Source: a virus. Taken from it: DNA of 21,246 nucleotides. The notes under the pieces were generated by a model. That model did no database searches, was not told where the DNA came from, and saw only the letters and a list, made by a program, of their open reading frames with translations. This document shows positions 1-7,736 of the stretch, one piece after another. The number at the start of each line of letters is the position of its first letter. The stretch's first letter is position 1. The position numbers and the translations under genes are program-made. The stretch covers positions 1-21,246 of IMG/VR virus record IMGVR_UViG_3300025168_000816; one strand, 5' to 3'.

Positions 1-1914
1 ATATGCAATTGAGGTGTTTGGAATTAGCTTATTCAAAATTGCAACGTCATTTGACGGCGAGCTGCTGCTTTGATTTGCCGCTGTTATGGACGTGGGTGTG
101 AAATTGTTGGGGACGACGTTGATCGCATAGCTGCCAGCAGTGTCAACAAACGACGTGGCTGTTGAACCTGTTTCTCGCTGTGCGCCCCATACAAAAACAG
201 CACTATTGCTTACGGAATCGGTGCCATCGACGCTTGCGCCATTGCTGTTGCAACTCATGTACGACGTGACCTGAGTTGCAGTATCTGTCGTACAGGTAAG
301 ACTACATCTGTAAAAACCGTTACCAACAGCGGTCATTGTGGCCGAATTATTGGAGAAGGCGCTTCCTAACAATGGCGTTGTGAACGTACCATCGTCGAGG
401 TTAAAAATTGCATTAGCCCGACCGTTTGGGTAGGTGCCTTGTAGGTGCAAAACAAAAAAGTTACCAACTGATTTTTTTGCATAGCAACTTAGAGTGTACG
501 TGTCTTCGACCGCCGCTTTACTAAGACCAGTTTGCCCCCAATAGGTTGTGGCTGTAGTCGTTCGCGTAATCAATTCCGCCGTCGTTGTTCCATCTGGCGC
601 AACCGTGTTATCGGCGGTGACAGTCGGGCTTCCAACTTTAAACCACGACGCATTGTCAAATTCTTCTGTTCGCAGAAGTAGATTTTTCGGCGTGGGAACG
701 TAGGTTCCAAGTGTGCCTTGTTCGAGTTGCATTCCCCACATACCAACGACATCGGTGCCTTCCGCCGACTGTAAGCGGGGATTCAGATATATAAGATTCG
801 TTCCGGACACGGCTGTAAAACTAAACGATATTCTGTGCCAGCCGTTGCCAACGTCTTTGAAGACAATGTTACTGCAATTGGATTGGGCATGTTGAGTCGG
901 TGAGCCACCGGACCATGCGATCTCAAGATTCGCAACCAAAGCGCTCAAATGATTGCCAATGTAAATCCGAGTCCTGTTACTTTGGCCGTGCTTAAAATGG
1001 CCAGACACGGTGTAGAGTGTTGACGCAACTAAAGACACCGACGCTCGGATGCTATCATTTTGGGGATAGGTCGAACCGGTTCCCTGCGCGATAGTATCGG
1101 CAGTTTGGCTACCATCCGGCGCAACGAGAGCGTTTGCCACGCGAACAGTGTTAATATTCGTCCACTGATCCAACTGCTGAGAGTAAGTCAGAAAATTATG
1201 CGGGCGGCTATCGTGACCGAGATGGGCACTGTCGCTAAAATCCAGCGCGAAACTGTTGCCACCAGCGTCAGCTGCCAATGCTGTAATAGCAGCGCTGGAT
1301 TTTGGACCGTATTGACTGCCACTGGTGCCAAATTCAAACGACTCTAAAAAATCTGTGATTTCTATCGATCCAGATTGAATGGATTTGCCGTCAAGCATTA
1401 CAGGTTGAGCAATATAGCCATTTAAAAAAATATTTGTGGAAATACTACCAATGGACTGGGTAGTTGTGCTTGCAAAGCTAGTTCCCCAGCTGGCTCTGTT
1501 ATCGGCTGAAAAGCTAGTCACCTCGACGCCGTTTACATACAAATTTCCTTTATCGCCAACGGCGGCCTCGTTGAGGTTAAAGCTTGCCAGAACATGATAC
1601 CATCCAACGTCACGGTACAGTGCGCTGGTCACCGCAGCCTGACCGTTGACATACAAATACAATGCGCCATTAGAAAACCAAATGCCGCTGTTGGTGCTGC
1701 CAGACGTGCCGGTTCCCAAGCCCATCAGGGCAACATCACCAGTGAATTTTGACAACTTGACCCAGCACGCCATTACAAGCTTCGCGGGACTGTGACTGGA
1801 CGTTGCTCTTGTCATCTGGTCCGCCGTGCCGTCCAGCCACACCGAGTCCTCGATGAGCCTCGTGTCAAACCCGGAACTGAGATTGCCGCCTAAAAGTGGG
1901 TTAATAAGCGTCAT
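1..1914 (-). CDS. LamG-like tail/adhesin protein, 3' end cut by window edge
   Basis: The frame is open from an ATG at 1914 to the left edge, so at least 637 residues are present and the C-terminus is missing. Residues 1-190 look like a LamG/concanavalin-type jelly roll, with the typical WVK, GLGTG, LYVNG, WYHV and LYVNGV strand pattern. Two homologous modules of about 170 residues follow (about 239-405 and 410-595). Each starts with an NFLTYS or NLLLRTEEF plus W motif, has an APDG..TA.. segment and an NG(W/F)(H/Y)R segment, and ends with WG.Q.E.G. These modules are common in marine phage tail fibres and probably bind host surface glycans. The start overlaps the preceding stop (TAATG), and GGAG lies upstream, so translation is coupled. 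GCG, ACG, TCG and CCG codons are noticeably more frequent than in its neighbours, hinting at an acquired adhesin. The exact virion role is inferred. Confidence 0.85.
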   Translation of the reverse strand, partial: MTLINPLLGGNLSSGFDTRLIEDSVWLDGTADQMTRATSSHSPAKLVMACWVKLSKFTGDVALMGLGTGTSGSTNSGIWFSNGALYLYVNGQAAVTSALYRDVGWYHVLASFNLNEAAVGDKGNLYVNGVEVTSFSADNRASWGTSFASTTTQSIGSISTNIFLNGYIAQPVMLDGKSIQSGSIEITDFLESFEFGTSGSQYGPKSSAAITALAADAGGNSFALDFSDSAHLGHDSRPHNFLTYSQQLDQWTNINTVRVANALVAPDGSQTADTIAQGTGSTYPQNDSIRASVSLVASTLYTVSGHFKHGQSNRTRIYIGNHLSALVANLEIAWSGGSPTQHAQSNCSNIVFKDVGNGWHRISFSFTAVSGTNLIYLNPRLQSAEGTDVVGMWGMQLEQGTLGTYVPTPKNLLLRTEEFDNASWFKVGSPTVTADNTVAPDGTTTAELITRTTTATTYWGQTGLSKAAVEDTYTLSCYAKKSVGNFFVLHLQGTYPNGRANAIFNLDDGTFTTPLLGSAFSNNSATMTAVGNGFYRCSLTCTTDTATQVTSYMSCNSNGASVDGTDSVSNSAVFVWGAQRETGSTATSFVDTAGSYAINVVPNNFTPTSITAANQSSSSPSNDVAILNKLIPNTSIAY

Positions 1915-2966
1915 TAAGCAATCTCCAGAATTTCCAAAACTTGTGTACCATCAATGACAGTGGAGCGCATAAGATGTTTGGCAGATGCAGCGTTGTTGTA
2001 AGTTCCAGAAACCTTATCAAACCCAGAAGTGGTAATTGTGTAACCACCTGTGACGTTGTTGGTTGTGATTACTGCAATTACCGAATTTACAGTCTGTGGA
2101 GCAAGGGTAAAGCTGCCGTTAATTGTAAGCGTTTTAAGGTTTTCTTTTGCCGTTGCAATTTCAAGAGTCTGTGTACCTGTTCCAGAATTTCCTATTGCCT
2201 CAATGTCACTGGAGTAACCAGCAGTGAGGTTATCACTGACATCTGCAAAAAGCGTATCAGCATTGTAAGCAGCAACGTTTGATCCAATTGCAACTCCTAA
2301 GTTGGTCCTGGCGGCAGCTGCATCACTTGCCCCCGTGCCACCATCTGCAACAGTGATGTCTGTAATACCGGTAACAGCACCTCCGCTAATAGATACAGAG
2401 TTACTGGCCTGTGTTGCTATTGTTCCTAGACCTAAGCTGGTTCTGGCAGCACCGGCTGATGTAGCGTTAGTACCACCATTGGCCAATGGCAAGGCACCAG
2501 TTACTTTTGATGTAAGATCAATTGAACCAGCCAGCATAGAATTTGTAATAGTAGACCATGCTGGATCAGTTCCATTTGTAGTAAGAACTGTATTTGCTGA
2601 ACCAATTGCAAGCCTTCCAGTTGCAGAGGCTCCTCGTGTAATAACATCCCCTCTGGTGGTCAGGGGATCAGTATAGGTGCTAGCCCCTAGGGCAGTTAGT
2701 GCTGCTCCAGCAGAAGTAGCACCAGTTCCTCCAGATGTAATAGGAACAGTGCCTAAGCTTACTGTTACAGACCCGGTGGCCTGATCAACAGCTACTGGCG
2801 TCGTTGCTGCAAGAGTAGCCACACCTGCCAAAGCAGATGCCAAAGTTGACTTTCTAACTTTAAACGTCTCTTCAGCACTAACATCTACAATTGCTAGAAC
2901 ATCATCATTTGCCAAATCCGCTTCAACTAACTCTGTAAGCTCAGTGATTTTTTTGTTCGTAGCCAT
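1914..2966 (-). CDS. Tail fibre protein with GGTGA(T/S) repeats
   Basis: This 350-residue protein is probably a trimeric tail fibre or collar protein. The N-terminus (residues 1-45, starting MATNKKITELTELVEAD) is a charged segment like those that attach such fibres to the virion. The body has three copies of a short repeat, (S/N/D)GGT(G/N)A(T/S) followed by a helix rich in A and ending in (T/S)(A/S/N)LG, at about residues 78-95, 163-180 and 208-225. A TRGD...RLAIGSANTVLTTNGTDPAW segment (104-138), typical of phage fibre shafts, lies between the first two. The C-terminal 100 residues are beta-rich with no recognised enzyme motif. An AGGAG ribosome site precedes the ATG. It is co-oriented with the portal and the LamG protein, and its stop overlaps the LamG start. 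No receptor-binding specificity can be read from it. Confidence 0.85.
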   Translation of the reverse strand: MATNKKITELTELVEADLANDDVLAIVDVSAEETFKVRKSTLASALAGVATLAATTPVAVDQATGSVTVSLGTVPITSGGTGATSAGAALTALGASTYTDPLTTRGDVITRGASATGRLAIGSANTVLTTNGTDPAWSTITNSMLAGSIDLTSKVTGALPLANGGTNATSAGAARTSLGLGTIATQASNSVSISGGAVTGITDITVADGGTGASDAAAARTNLGVAIGSNVAAYNADTLFADVSDNLTAGYSSDIEAIGNSGTGTQTLEIATAKENLKTLTINGSFTLAPQTVNSVIAVITTNNVTGGYTITTSGFDKVSGTYNNAASAKHLMRSTVIDGTQVLEILEIA

Positions 2967-2978
2967 TGTAAACTCCTA

Positions 2979-3278
2979 TTAGCCTTCCAGCCAAGTAATA
3001 TTAACCGTAGCAGTTCCGCTGGGGGTAATTGCAGCTACTTCGTCATCTTGAACAACTGTAAAAATGCTAGAATCTGATGAGTTTATCAGCACACCAGCTG
3101 CAACTGTAGCCGTTGGGTCCGCACCAGGACCAATTTTAACAAACACATCTGCGGTTGTAGCAATCCTAACCTTGGTAATCTGTGCTGGGCATCCTCCAGA
3201 ACGAGTTGCTCCAGAGCTAGTTGTAGCAGACAAGTTTTCACTTGAATTTACTCTGTAGTAGTTATTTTGTCGGGCCAT
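2979..3278 (-). CDS. Small virion-associated protein, unknown
   Basis: This is a 99-residue protein with no membrane segment and no charged cluster. From about residue 33 to the end it is a continuous series of short beta strands (KVRIATTADVFVKIG, GVLINSSDSSIFTVV, EVAAITPSGTATVNITWLEG), as expected of a small jelly-roll or decoration/stopper protein. It sits 9 bp after the portal stop and 12 bp before the fibre gene, with AGGAAAG upstream of its ATG, so it belongs to the structural operon. A head decoration, head-tail joining or fibre-adaptor role is only an inference from position and composition. Confidence 0.75.
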   Translation of the reverse strand: MARQNNYYRVNSSENLSATTSSGATRSGGCPAQITKVRIATTADVFVKIGPGADPTATVAAGVLINSSDSSIFTVVQDDEVAAITPSGTATVNITWLEG

Positions 3279-3287
3279 TTGACTTTC

Positions 3288-5306
3288 CTAAGCTTTAATG
3301 TTTTTATCTGAGTTCATTTCAAAACCTAGCTCTATACCTTTGAGCTTTAGTTCTTCTCTTTTCAGTGCCATGTTATGTTCAAGCTCAATACGCTCTAATT
3401 CCATCTTAGCAGTTTTTAACTCTAGCTCTTTAGCTTTTACCTGAGCTTCCAATTGAGATGCTTGCGCTTCTGTTATCAAAGCTTGTGCTTGAGCCTGTGC
3501 TAGTTGCTCTTGTGGACTCAATGGCATAGGTTCTGTCGGAGGCTGGCTAATAAACTTGTCTACGTTTTTGATGCCCATCTCGTCTGCTATTTCAGTAACG
3601 AGATTGTATATGTTTTGGGGCTGGACAATTCCTTTGGTTTGCGTAGCAATCTTTTCTATAAGACCAGCAAAATTGCTTATGTTTTGCAGTTTTACATCTT
3701 GGTCGCCATATCCAATTCCAACCTCAACATTTACATCTAGGTCTTCTCGCCAGCTGCCTGGATCAATTTCAAAATATTCATTGTTCAAACGTACAACTTT
3801 TTTACGATCTTCGTAACGTTGAATAAGATTGTAAATTTGTTTAAATAAGTTTCTAATGCCGGTGTCAGCAAATATTCTAGCAATTAACTCCAACCGTCCT
3901 TGTGCATTTGTCAAGGCAGCTGTTACTGCGCCCGTTGTTACATGCGTTTTTAAAACATCAGCTGACAACCCTTGGGTTTTAGGATTGACACCAGTGCGTC
4001 CGCTTTTGATATCCTCCCAGTATTGTAGCATTTTAAAGCTATCACCACTCAATGGAGGTGTTATAATAGGAGTTAAAGCACTGGGACTACGGGTACGGAC
4101 AATTCCACCTGGGCGGTTTGTTAAAAGATCGTCAATGTTTACCTGGCCCTCAACAACTTGGAACCTACCGTTGTTGGCAAGGTACATATTGTCTAGTAAA
4201 TTACGAGTCAGGGTAGAACGAATAAGTTGGATGTCTTGTACTGTCTCTGCGACACTTAATCCAAAAAACTTGTGTGGGATCGGGATTGGGCAAATTGTAG
4301 AAAACGGAATGTAATCAATTGGCTCAATATCTAACAACTCGTCACCAGAATGACAAATTTTATGCAGGACACTAATACCAGAACCATCCATGTCTATTCT
4401 CATGTATGACTCGTATATCTGAACAACCATTTCTGAGTCGTCAGAAGCCTGATTAGGATAGACATCTGTTGCATCGTAAGCGTGGCGAGCCATGTACTCT
4501 TGAGACGTTGTAATATCGTCAGCACCTCCGACATACCCTGGAAGAGAATCTACAACGTCTGCATCATAGCCCATCCTTAGCAGATCACTTTTGGACTTGT
4601 GCGAGCGGTGACAGATAAACCTAGCGTCTTCGAGCGTCTTAGCACCTCTGTTTATTAAAAACTCTTCTGGCGGTACGTTTTCAACAGTGACTTTACCAGT
4701 CATTACCGACCTTACAAAGGTAACATCGTGCGAAATCTCTTCGACCTCTACAGGCTCGCCTGTCATGGGGTCCAGTGCTTGTTTTGAAACAACAGTTTCC
4801 GTATGCTCGATTTCGTCTAGTTTTTCGTCTTGTATTAATAAATTATATTCGTTGTTTGTTAAATTTTTGTATGTTTCAGTTGTGGTCTTTTCAATATCTT
4901 CCCAGTAATGCTTTACAACGCCTACCTTTTGCATTAATGCATCTAGGAACATATTGTATAAGACCATAAAACCATCGTTTTGCTTGTAAAAAACATGGTT
5001 TACATACTTGGTAGCCTGGTCTGCAACGTCTTCGTCTTCTGGACCTTCCGGAACAAACTTGACAACTTTGTCGCCAGCTGTGAAGATACGCATCAGGGAT
5101 GGCATCATCCACATCAGGGTATCTTGAACGTCTGTTACAACAACCTGAGAGCGACCTTCTTCTTCGTTTCCAAAAGGCTCCCCGTAAAAGTACTCCATTG
5201 CCTTTTCGCGTTGGGAGCTAATCTCAGAATCCATATAGTCAGAGGAGCCGTTAATCTCTCCCTCGACCATTGATAAAATTTCATCATCGTCTAGGTTATG
5301 GGCCAT
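3288..5306 (-). CDS. Portal (head-tail connector) protein
   Basis: This 672-residue protein forms the ring through which DNA enters and leaves the capsid. It has the features of large podoviral portals: an acidic N-terminus (LDDDEILSMVEGEI), then a hallmark segment around residues 50-95 (SQVVVTDVQDTLMWMMPSLMRIFTAGDKVVKF). It continues with long alpha/beta wing and stem regions and a segment with NPKTQGLSADVLK (about residue 450). The last 75 residues (about 600-660) form a highly charged Q/E/K-rich heptad helix, as in the barrel or crown of P22-type portals. It lies 18 bp downstream of terL, the usual terS-terL-portal order. The family call rests on remembered similarity and synteny, not alignment. 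Gene order after it is unusual: no scaffold or capsid gene follows inside the window. Confidence 0.88.
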   Translation of the reverse strand: MAHNLDDDEILSMVEGEINGSSDYMDSEISSQREKAMEYFYGEPFGNEEEGRSQVVVTDVQDTLMWMMPSLMRIFTAGDKVVKFVPEGPEDEDVADQATKYVNHVFYKQNDGFMVLYNMFLDALMQKVGVVKHYWEDIEKTTTETYKNLTNNEYNLLIQDEKLDEIEHTETVVSKQALDPMTGEPVEVEEISHDVTFVRSVMTGKVTVENVPPEEFLINRGAKTLEDARFICHRSHKSKSDLLRMGYDADVVDSLPGYVGGADDITTSQEYMARHAYDATDVYPNQASDDSEMVVQIYESYMRIDMDGSGISVLHKICHSGDELLDIEPIDYIPFSTICPIPIPHKFFGLSVAETVQDIQLIRSTLTRNLLDNMYLANNGRFQVVEGQVNIDDLLTNRPGGIVRTRSPSALTPIITPPLSGDSFKMLQYWEDIKSGRTGVNPKTQGLSADVLKTHVTTGAVTAALTNAQGRLELIARIFADTGIRNLFKQIYNLIQRYEDRKKVVRLNNEYFEIDPGSWREDLDVNVEVGIGYGDQDVKLQNISNFAGLIEKIATQTKGIVQPQNIYNLVTEIADEMGIKNVDKFISQPPTEPMPLSPQEQLAQAQAQALITEAQASQLEAQVKAKELELKTAKMELERIELEHNMALKREELKLKGIELGFEMNSDKNIKA

Positions 5307-5324
5307 GCTTTTTCTCTTTGTCCA

Positions 5325-6761
5325 TTATACGATCCCTACACTGGAGTACTTGATTTCTTTTTCAAACCCGTATTTCCTGTAGTGCGTTTTGTTCTTCATT
5401 TGTTCTCCAAACCGCTCTATGGAAAGAGAAGCGTATCTCATTGCGCTTATAAGATCGTCTTTAATTGGCACCACTCGTCCATTTTTTCTATGGTAGAGAC
5501 GCATTTCCTCAAGGGTTTCAACACAAGACATAAAAATTTGCAAGCGACCAGTTTCAAAGCGTTGCAACATGACGCTAAGGCCCGCTTCAACAGAGTTATT
5601 ACCATTTAATTTGCCCTCCGTAGGGGGATTGCTAAAGTGATCAGGTAGCATGGATACGCCTAGGTCTCTGTATTGCTGTGCTAACTGTATTCCCGACCCT
5701 TTGTCATGCTGTAACCCATCGTGGGGAAACGCTACTGGTATCCCTGGTGTTCTTGAGTTTAACACAGCTGCGTGAGTCAGTGGTGTTTCTTTGCTTCTCC
5801 GGTGTTCATCGTAGACGTAAATAATATCATCATCTGGATTATAAGCTGTCCAAGAAACTGCGGTAGGGTGGTCATATCCGAAATCAATAGCGGCCAGTTT
5901 TGGATAATAGTCCGGTATCTCAAAGTCTTCACATACAATATCGTCTTCAGATACAGGAAATATTAATCCTGAGCCAAATATGGGTATTCCCCTGGAGCGC
6001 ATGTCCCTTTCAGCAGGGCTATATACTGATAAAAGTTGCTCTTTTGTTTTTTCGTCTAGGTGTTCCACATCGTCCCAGGTTGCTGTTATCAAGCTCTGCC
6101 CAGGCTTTAGATCGTTCATAAAACTGCTTACTACTGACGTCATCCCACGTTCTGGGGTAAAGGTCATGTAAACTATACCATTTGTATCTGCGGTCCTGGT
6201 TATACATTGGGAAAATATTTCCTGCTTAGGTTCCTCATCAAGCCAGACAACATCAATAGCCTCGCCCATAAACTTTTCAAACCCTTGCTCATATGCCTTA
6301 AAACTAATCTGGGAGTTTCCTCCACTCCTATGTTTGACCAATACGCTAGAAAAAGCATTCGGCACTCCTGGTTTACGAACGGTTTCTACAATATTGTCCA
6401 AGGGTACTGCCCCTGTTCCCTTTTTCAAGGGGTCTTGTGGGTTACCAAATAGCTCTTTTTGAATAATGTCTCTTGTAGTGTCGTTTGACTCACCAGCTGC
6501 CCATGCCCTGATAGGCTTGTTAAACCTACGACCTTCCCACCACTCCGGATAGCTACCTGTTAGGTGGTAAGACGTTTCAGCTGCTCCGCAATAGGTTTTC
6601 CCTACTCTGTTTGCAGCCATTAAAATTCTTTGGGCGCAACCTTTACTTTCCAAATGAAACCTAGTTTGGTAATCGTAGGGATCATATTGCTCAATGCGCC
6701 TTGTTTCAAACCGGCGATGTTTTTCCTGGAGCAGCTTTAAAATTTCTTCTTTACTTGCCAC
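5325..6761 (-). CDS. terL: Terminase large subunit (ATPase and nuclease)
   Basis: This 478-residue packaging motor cuts concatemeric DNA and translocates it into the prohead. The ATPase half has a Walker A variant MAANRVGKT at residues 48-56 and a Walker B with catalytic glutamate, IDVVWLDEE, at 169-177, followed by a coupling segment (YMTFTPERG, 198-206). The RNase H-like nuclease half has its first metal-binding aspartate in AIDFGYDH (D293), a central FPHD (346-349) and the final acidic pair in KDDLISAMRYA (435-436). All key residues are present and the length is normal. Its start overlaps the end of terS by 11 bp, so the two are translated together. The short YQxRFHLE segment before Walker A matches T7/P22-type podoviral terminases. 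Confidence 0.95.
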   Translation of the reverse strand: MASKEEILKLLQEKHRRFETRRIEQYDPYDYQTRFHLESKGCAQRILMAANRVGKTYCGAAETSYHLTGSYPEWWEGRRFNKPIRAWAAGESNDTTRDIIQKELFGNPQDPLKKGTGAVPLDNIVETVRKPGVPNAFSSVLVKHRSGGNSQISFKAYEQGFEKFMGEAIDVVWLDEEPKQEIFSQCITRTADTNGIVYMTFTPERGMTSVVSSFMNDLKPGQSLITATWDDVEHLDEKTKEQLLSVYSPAERDMRSRGIPIFGSGLIFPVSEDDIVCEDFEIPDYYPKLAAIDFGYDHPTAVSWTAYNPDDDIIYVYDEHRRSKETPLTHAAVLNSRTPGIPVAFPHDGLQHDKGSGIQLAQQYRDLGVSMLPDHFSNPPTEGKLNGNNSVEAGLSVMLQRFETGRLQIFMSCVETLEEMRLYHRKNGRVVPIKDDLISAMRYASLSIERFGEQMKNKTHYRKYGFEKEIKYSSVGIV

Positions 6762-7209
6762 GCAAAGGCACCACGTTCTCAGAAAGACGCTGGATTTGCT
6801 CGTCTAGCTCATCGTCTGTAAGCTCGGAAATCTCCATAACAACTGTTTCTTGTTTGTGTACAGCGTCGTACCCAGCCCTTGATAAGATATCCCTGGCAGC
6901 GTTTAGTTTAACATTCTCAGAATCAGCTTCTCGCATTAGGCTTTCCAAGACAGACAGGGCAAGGGTTGCCGTCTCGCCTACTTTTTCCTTAATGCGCTTT
7001 TCAATATGGAGCCAAAGGTGCCGCTGTAGCCTTTTGGACCTATGCCCTGCATGAGAGCCTTCAGCTTTGTACCCAGCTGCGTGAAACGCTTGCTCAGGTT
7101 CTAGGTGCTTGTCTACTAACTGGACGACAAACTCATATTCCTTAGAGGTCATCTCTTTGTCTAGGGGCTTTGGGTCTTCGTAGCTGGCAAACTTTCTTGT
7201 TTTCGGCAT
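6751..7209 (-). CDS. terS: Terminase small subunit
   Basis: This 152-residue protein precedes and overlaps terL, the standard place for the DNA-recognition subunit of the packaging terminase. Residues 20-75 are helical with a helix-turn-helix-like stretch (EYEFVVQLVDKHLEPEQAFHAAGYKAEG) resembling the DNA-binding region of phage small terminases. Basic helices (RSKRLQRHLWLHIEKRIKEK) follow, then a long central helix with LNAARDILSRAGYDAVHKQE, a pattern seen in many TerS proteins. The tail is acidic, then basic (LTDDELDEQIQRLSENVVPLRGK). The predicted late promoter lies about 100 bp upstream. The upstream ribosome site is weak (GAG 9 nt before ATG), so coupling to the small upstream ORF at 7161-7298 is possible. 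Confidence 0.85.
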   Translation of the reverse strand: MPKTRKFASYEDPKPLDKEMTSKEYEFVVQLVDKHLEPEQAFHAAGYKAEGSHAGHRSKRLQRHLWLHIEKRIKEKVGETATLALSVLESLMREADSENVKLNAARDILSRAGYDAVHKQETVVMEISELTDDELDEQIQRLSENVVPLRGK

Positions 7210-7298
7210 ATGGTTTTTCTCAGTTTGTTTACGATTTGTTCTCGTAATGTAGGCACTATTACAGGTGTGCCACCAAGGTATCCAGGAATGTATTTCAT
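7161..7298 (-). CDS. Small 45-codon ORF at the late transcription start, possibly leaderless
   Basis: The ORF encodes 45 residues beginning MKYIPGYLGGTPVIVPTLRE and is followed by a basic stretch (NKLRKTICRKQE). It overlaps the first 49 bp of terS in another frame. Its ATG falls where transcription from the minus-strand promoter at 7305-7333 should begin (7 nt after the -10 box). Any translation would therefore be leaderless, with no room for a ribosome-binding site. The N-terminal half reads like a protein, but the ORF is short and a chance frame remains possible. Product unknown. It may mainly serve to load ribosomes that continue into terS. Confidence 0.35.
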   Translation of the reverse strand: MKYIPGYLGGTPVIVPTLREQIVNKLRKTICRKQESLPATKTQSP

Positions 7299-7304
7299 AA
7301 TGTT

Positions 7305-7333
7305 ATTATACTACAGATTTACAATTGTGTCAA
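7305..7333 (-). promoter_or_regulatory. Consensus sigma70 promoter for the late operon
   Basis: Read on the minus strand, TTGACA (7333-7328) and TATAAT (7310-7305) are separated by exactly 17 bases, a perfect match to both hexamers and to the optimal spacing. Transcription should start near 7298 and run into terS, terL and the structural genes. A host-type housekeeping sigma factor would read it with no phage factor. Why a late operon should have such a strong constitutive promoter is unclear, and the repeats just upstream (7438-7618) are good candidates for repression or timing control. Confidence 0.85.
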
Positions 7334-7437
7334 TAGGTTTTCAAAATGTCCCCCGGAATGAACGCACTGGACTATAAAGTAATTAGCTACCACCGGGGGG
7401 GTCGCGTTCTCTCTTTGTTCCTGGTTTGTCCAAGGTT

Positions 7438-7488
7438 GAGAACAAAACGTGAACAAAAGCAGATTCGACAAGAGAACAAAACGTGAAC
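7438..7488. repeat. 17-bp direct repeat of GAAC boxes
   Basis: The 17-mer GAGAACAAAACGTGAAC occurs identically at 7438-7454 and 7472-7488, a 34-bp period. Within each copy GAAC recurs at an 11-bp step, so the boxes lie on one face of the helix. Related GTTC boxes in inverse orientation occur at 7406 and 7417. The pattern suits a protein-binding array between the late promoter and the rest of the control region. The binding protein is unknown. Confidence 0.7.
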
Positions 7489-7496
7489 GCCCAATG

Positions 7497-7618
7497 GTGT
7501 GACAAATTTGCAACACTGTTGCTTATACATCACTGTTGCAATAGTGTCACAGTGTTGCGCTCGGGCAACAGTGTGACAATTGTGTAACACTACTGTTGCA
7601 ATAGTGTCACAGTGTTGC
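7497..7618. repeat. 27-bp direct repeat with inverted TGTGACA/TGTCACA boxes
   Basis: A 27-bp sequence beginning ACTGTTGCAATAGTGTCACA is repeated exactly at 7532-7558 and 7592-7618 (60-bp period). Each copy is preceded by GTGTGACAA (7497, 7571), giving alternating TGTGACA (7498-7504, 7572-7578) and TGTCACA (7545-7551, 7605-7611) boxes in inverted arrangement. A 13-bp near-palindrome GCAACACTGTTGC lies at 7510-7522. Two diverged copies of a roughly 50-60 bp unit are thus visible. It could be an origin iteron array or an operator for a dimeric regulator. It is not a CRISPR: only two copies and no leader or cas genes. Confidence 0.75.
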
Positions 7619-7690
7619 AGGATTGCTACAAATATTTTAAAAGTGTGCGCGTGTGTGCCGATTGAACATAGTTTGGCATTGAAATTGCAT

Positions 7691-7736
7691 GGTATGCGTT
7701 TGGTGAATGGATTAGCTTTAAGGTATGCATTTGGTG
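7691..7736. repeat. 15-bp direct repeat GGTATGC(G/A)TTTGGTG
   Basis: Copies lie at 7691-7705 and 7722-7736 with one mismatch and a 31-bp period, about three helical turns. GCAT and TGCATATGG motifs flank them. They form the third repeat family of the control region, closest to the rightward genes, and could be activator or initiator sites. Confidence 0.6.

Noticed and set aside
2302-2676. 124-codon plus-strand frame opposite the fibre gene
   Set aside because: Its Ala/Pro/Val-rich reading arises from the complementary GGT/GCA repeats of the fibre protein.
3856-4314. 152-codon plus-strand frame inside the portal gene
   Set aside because: Antisense to a conserved portal coding region and no ribosome site of note.
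7349-7400. Long hairpin from CCCCCGG/CCGGGGG as a terminator
   Set aside because: Arms of 7 bp lie 36 bp apart with no T-tract on either strand and sit upstream of the late promoter.
7532-7618. CRISPR-like repeats
   Set aside because: Only two copies of the 27-bp block, unequal surroundings with inverted boxes and no cas genes; iteron or operator repeats fit better.
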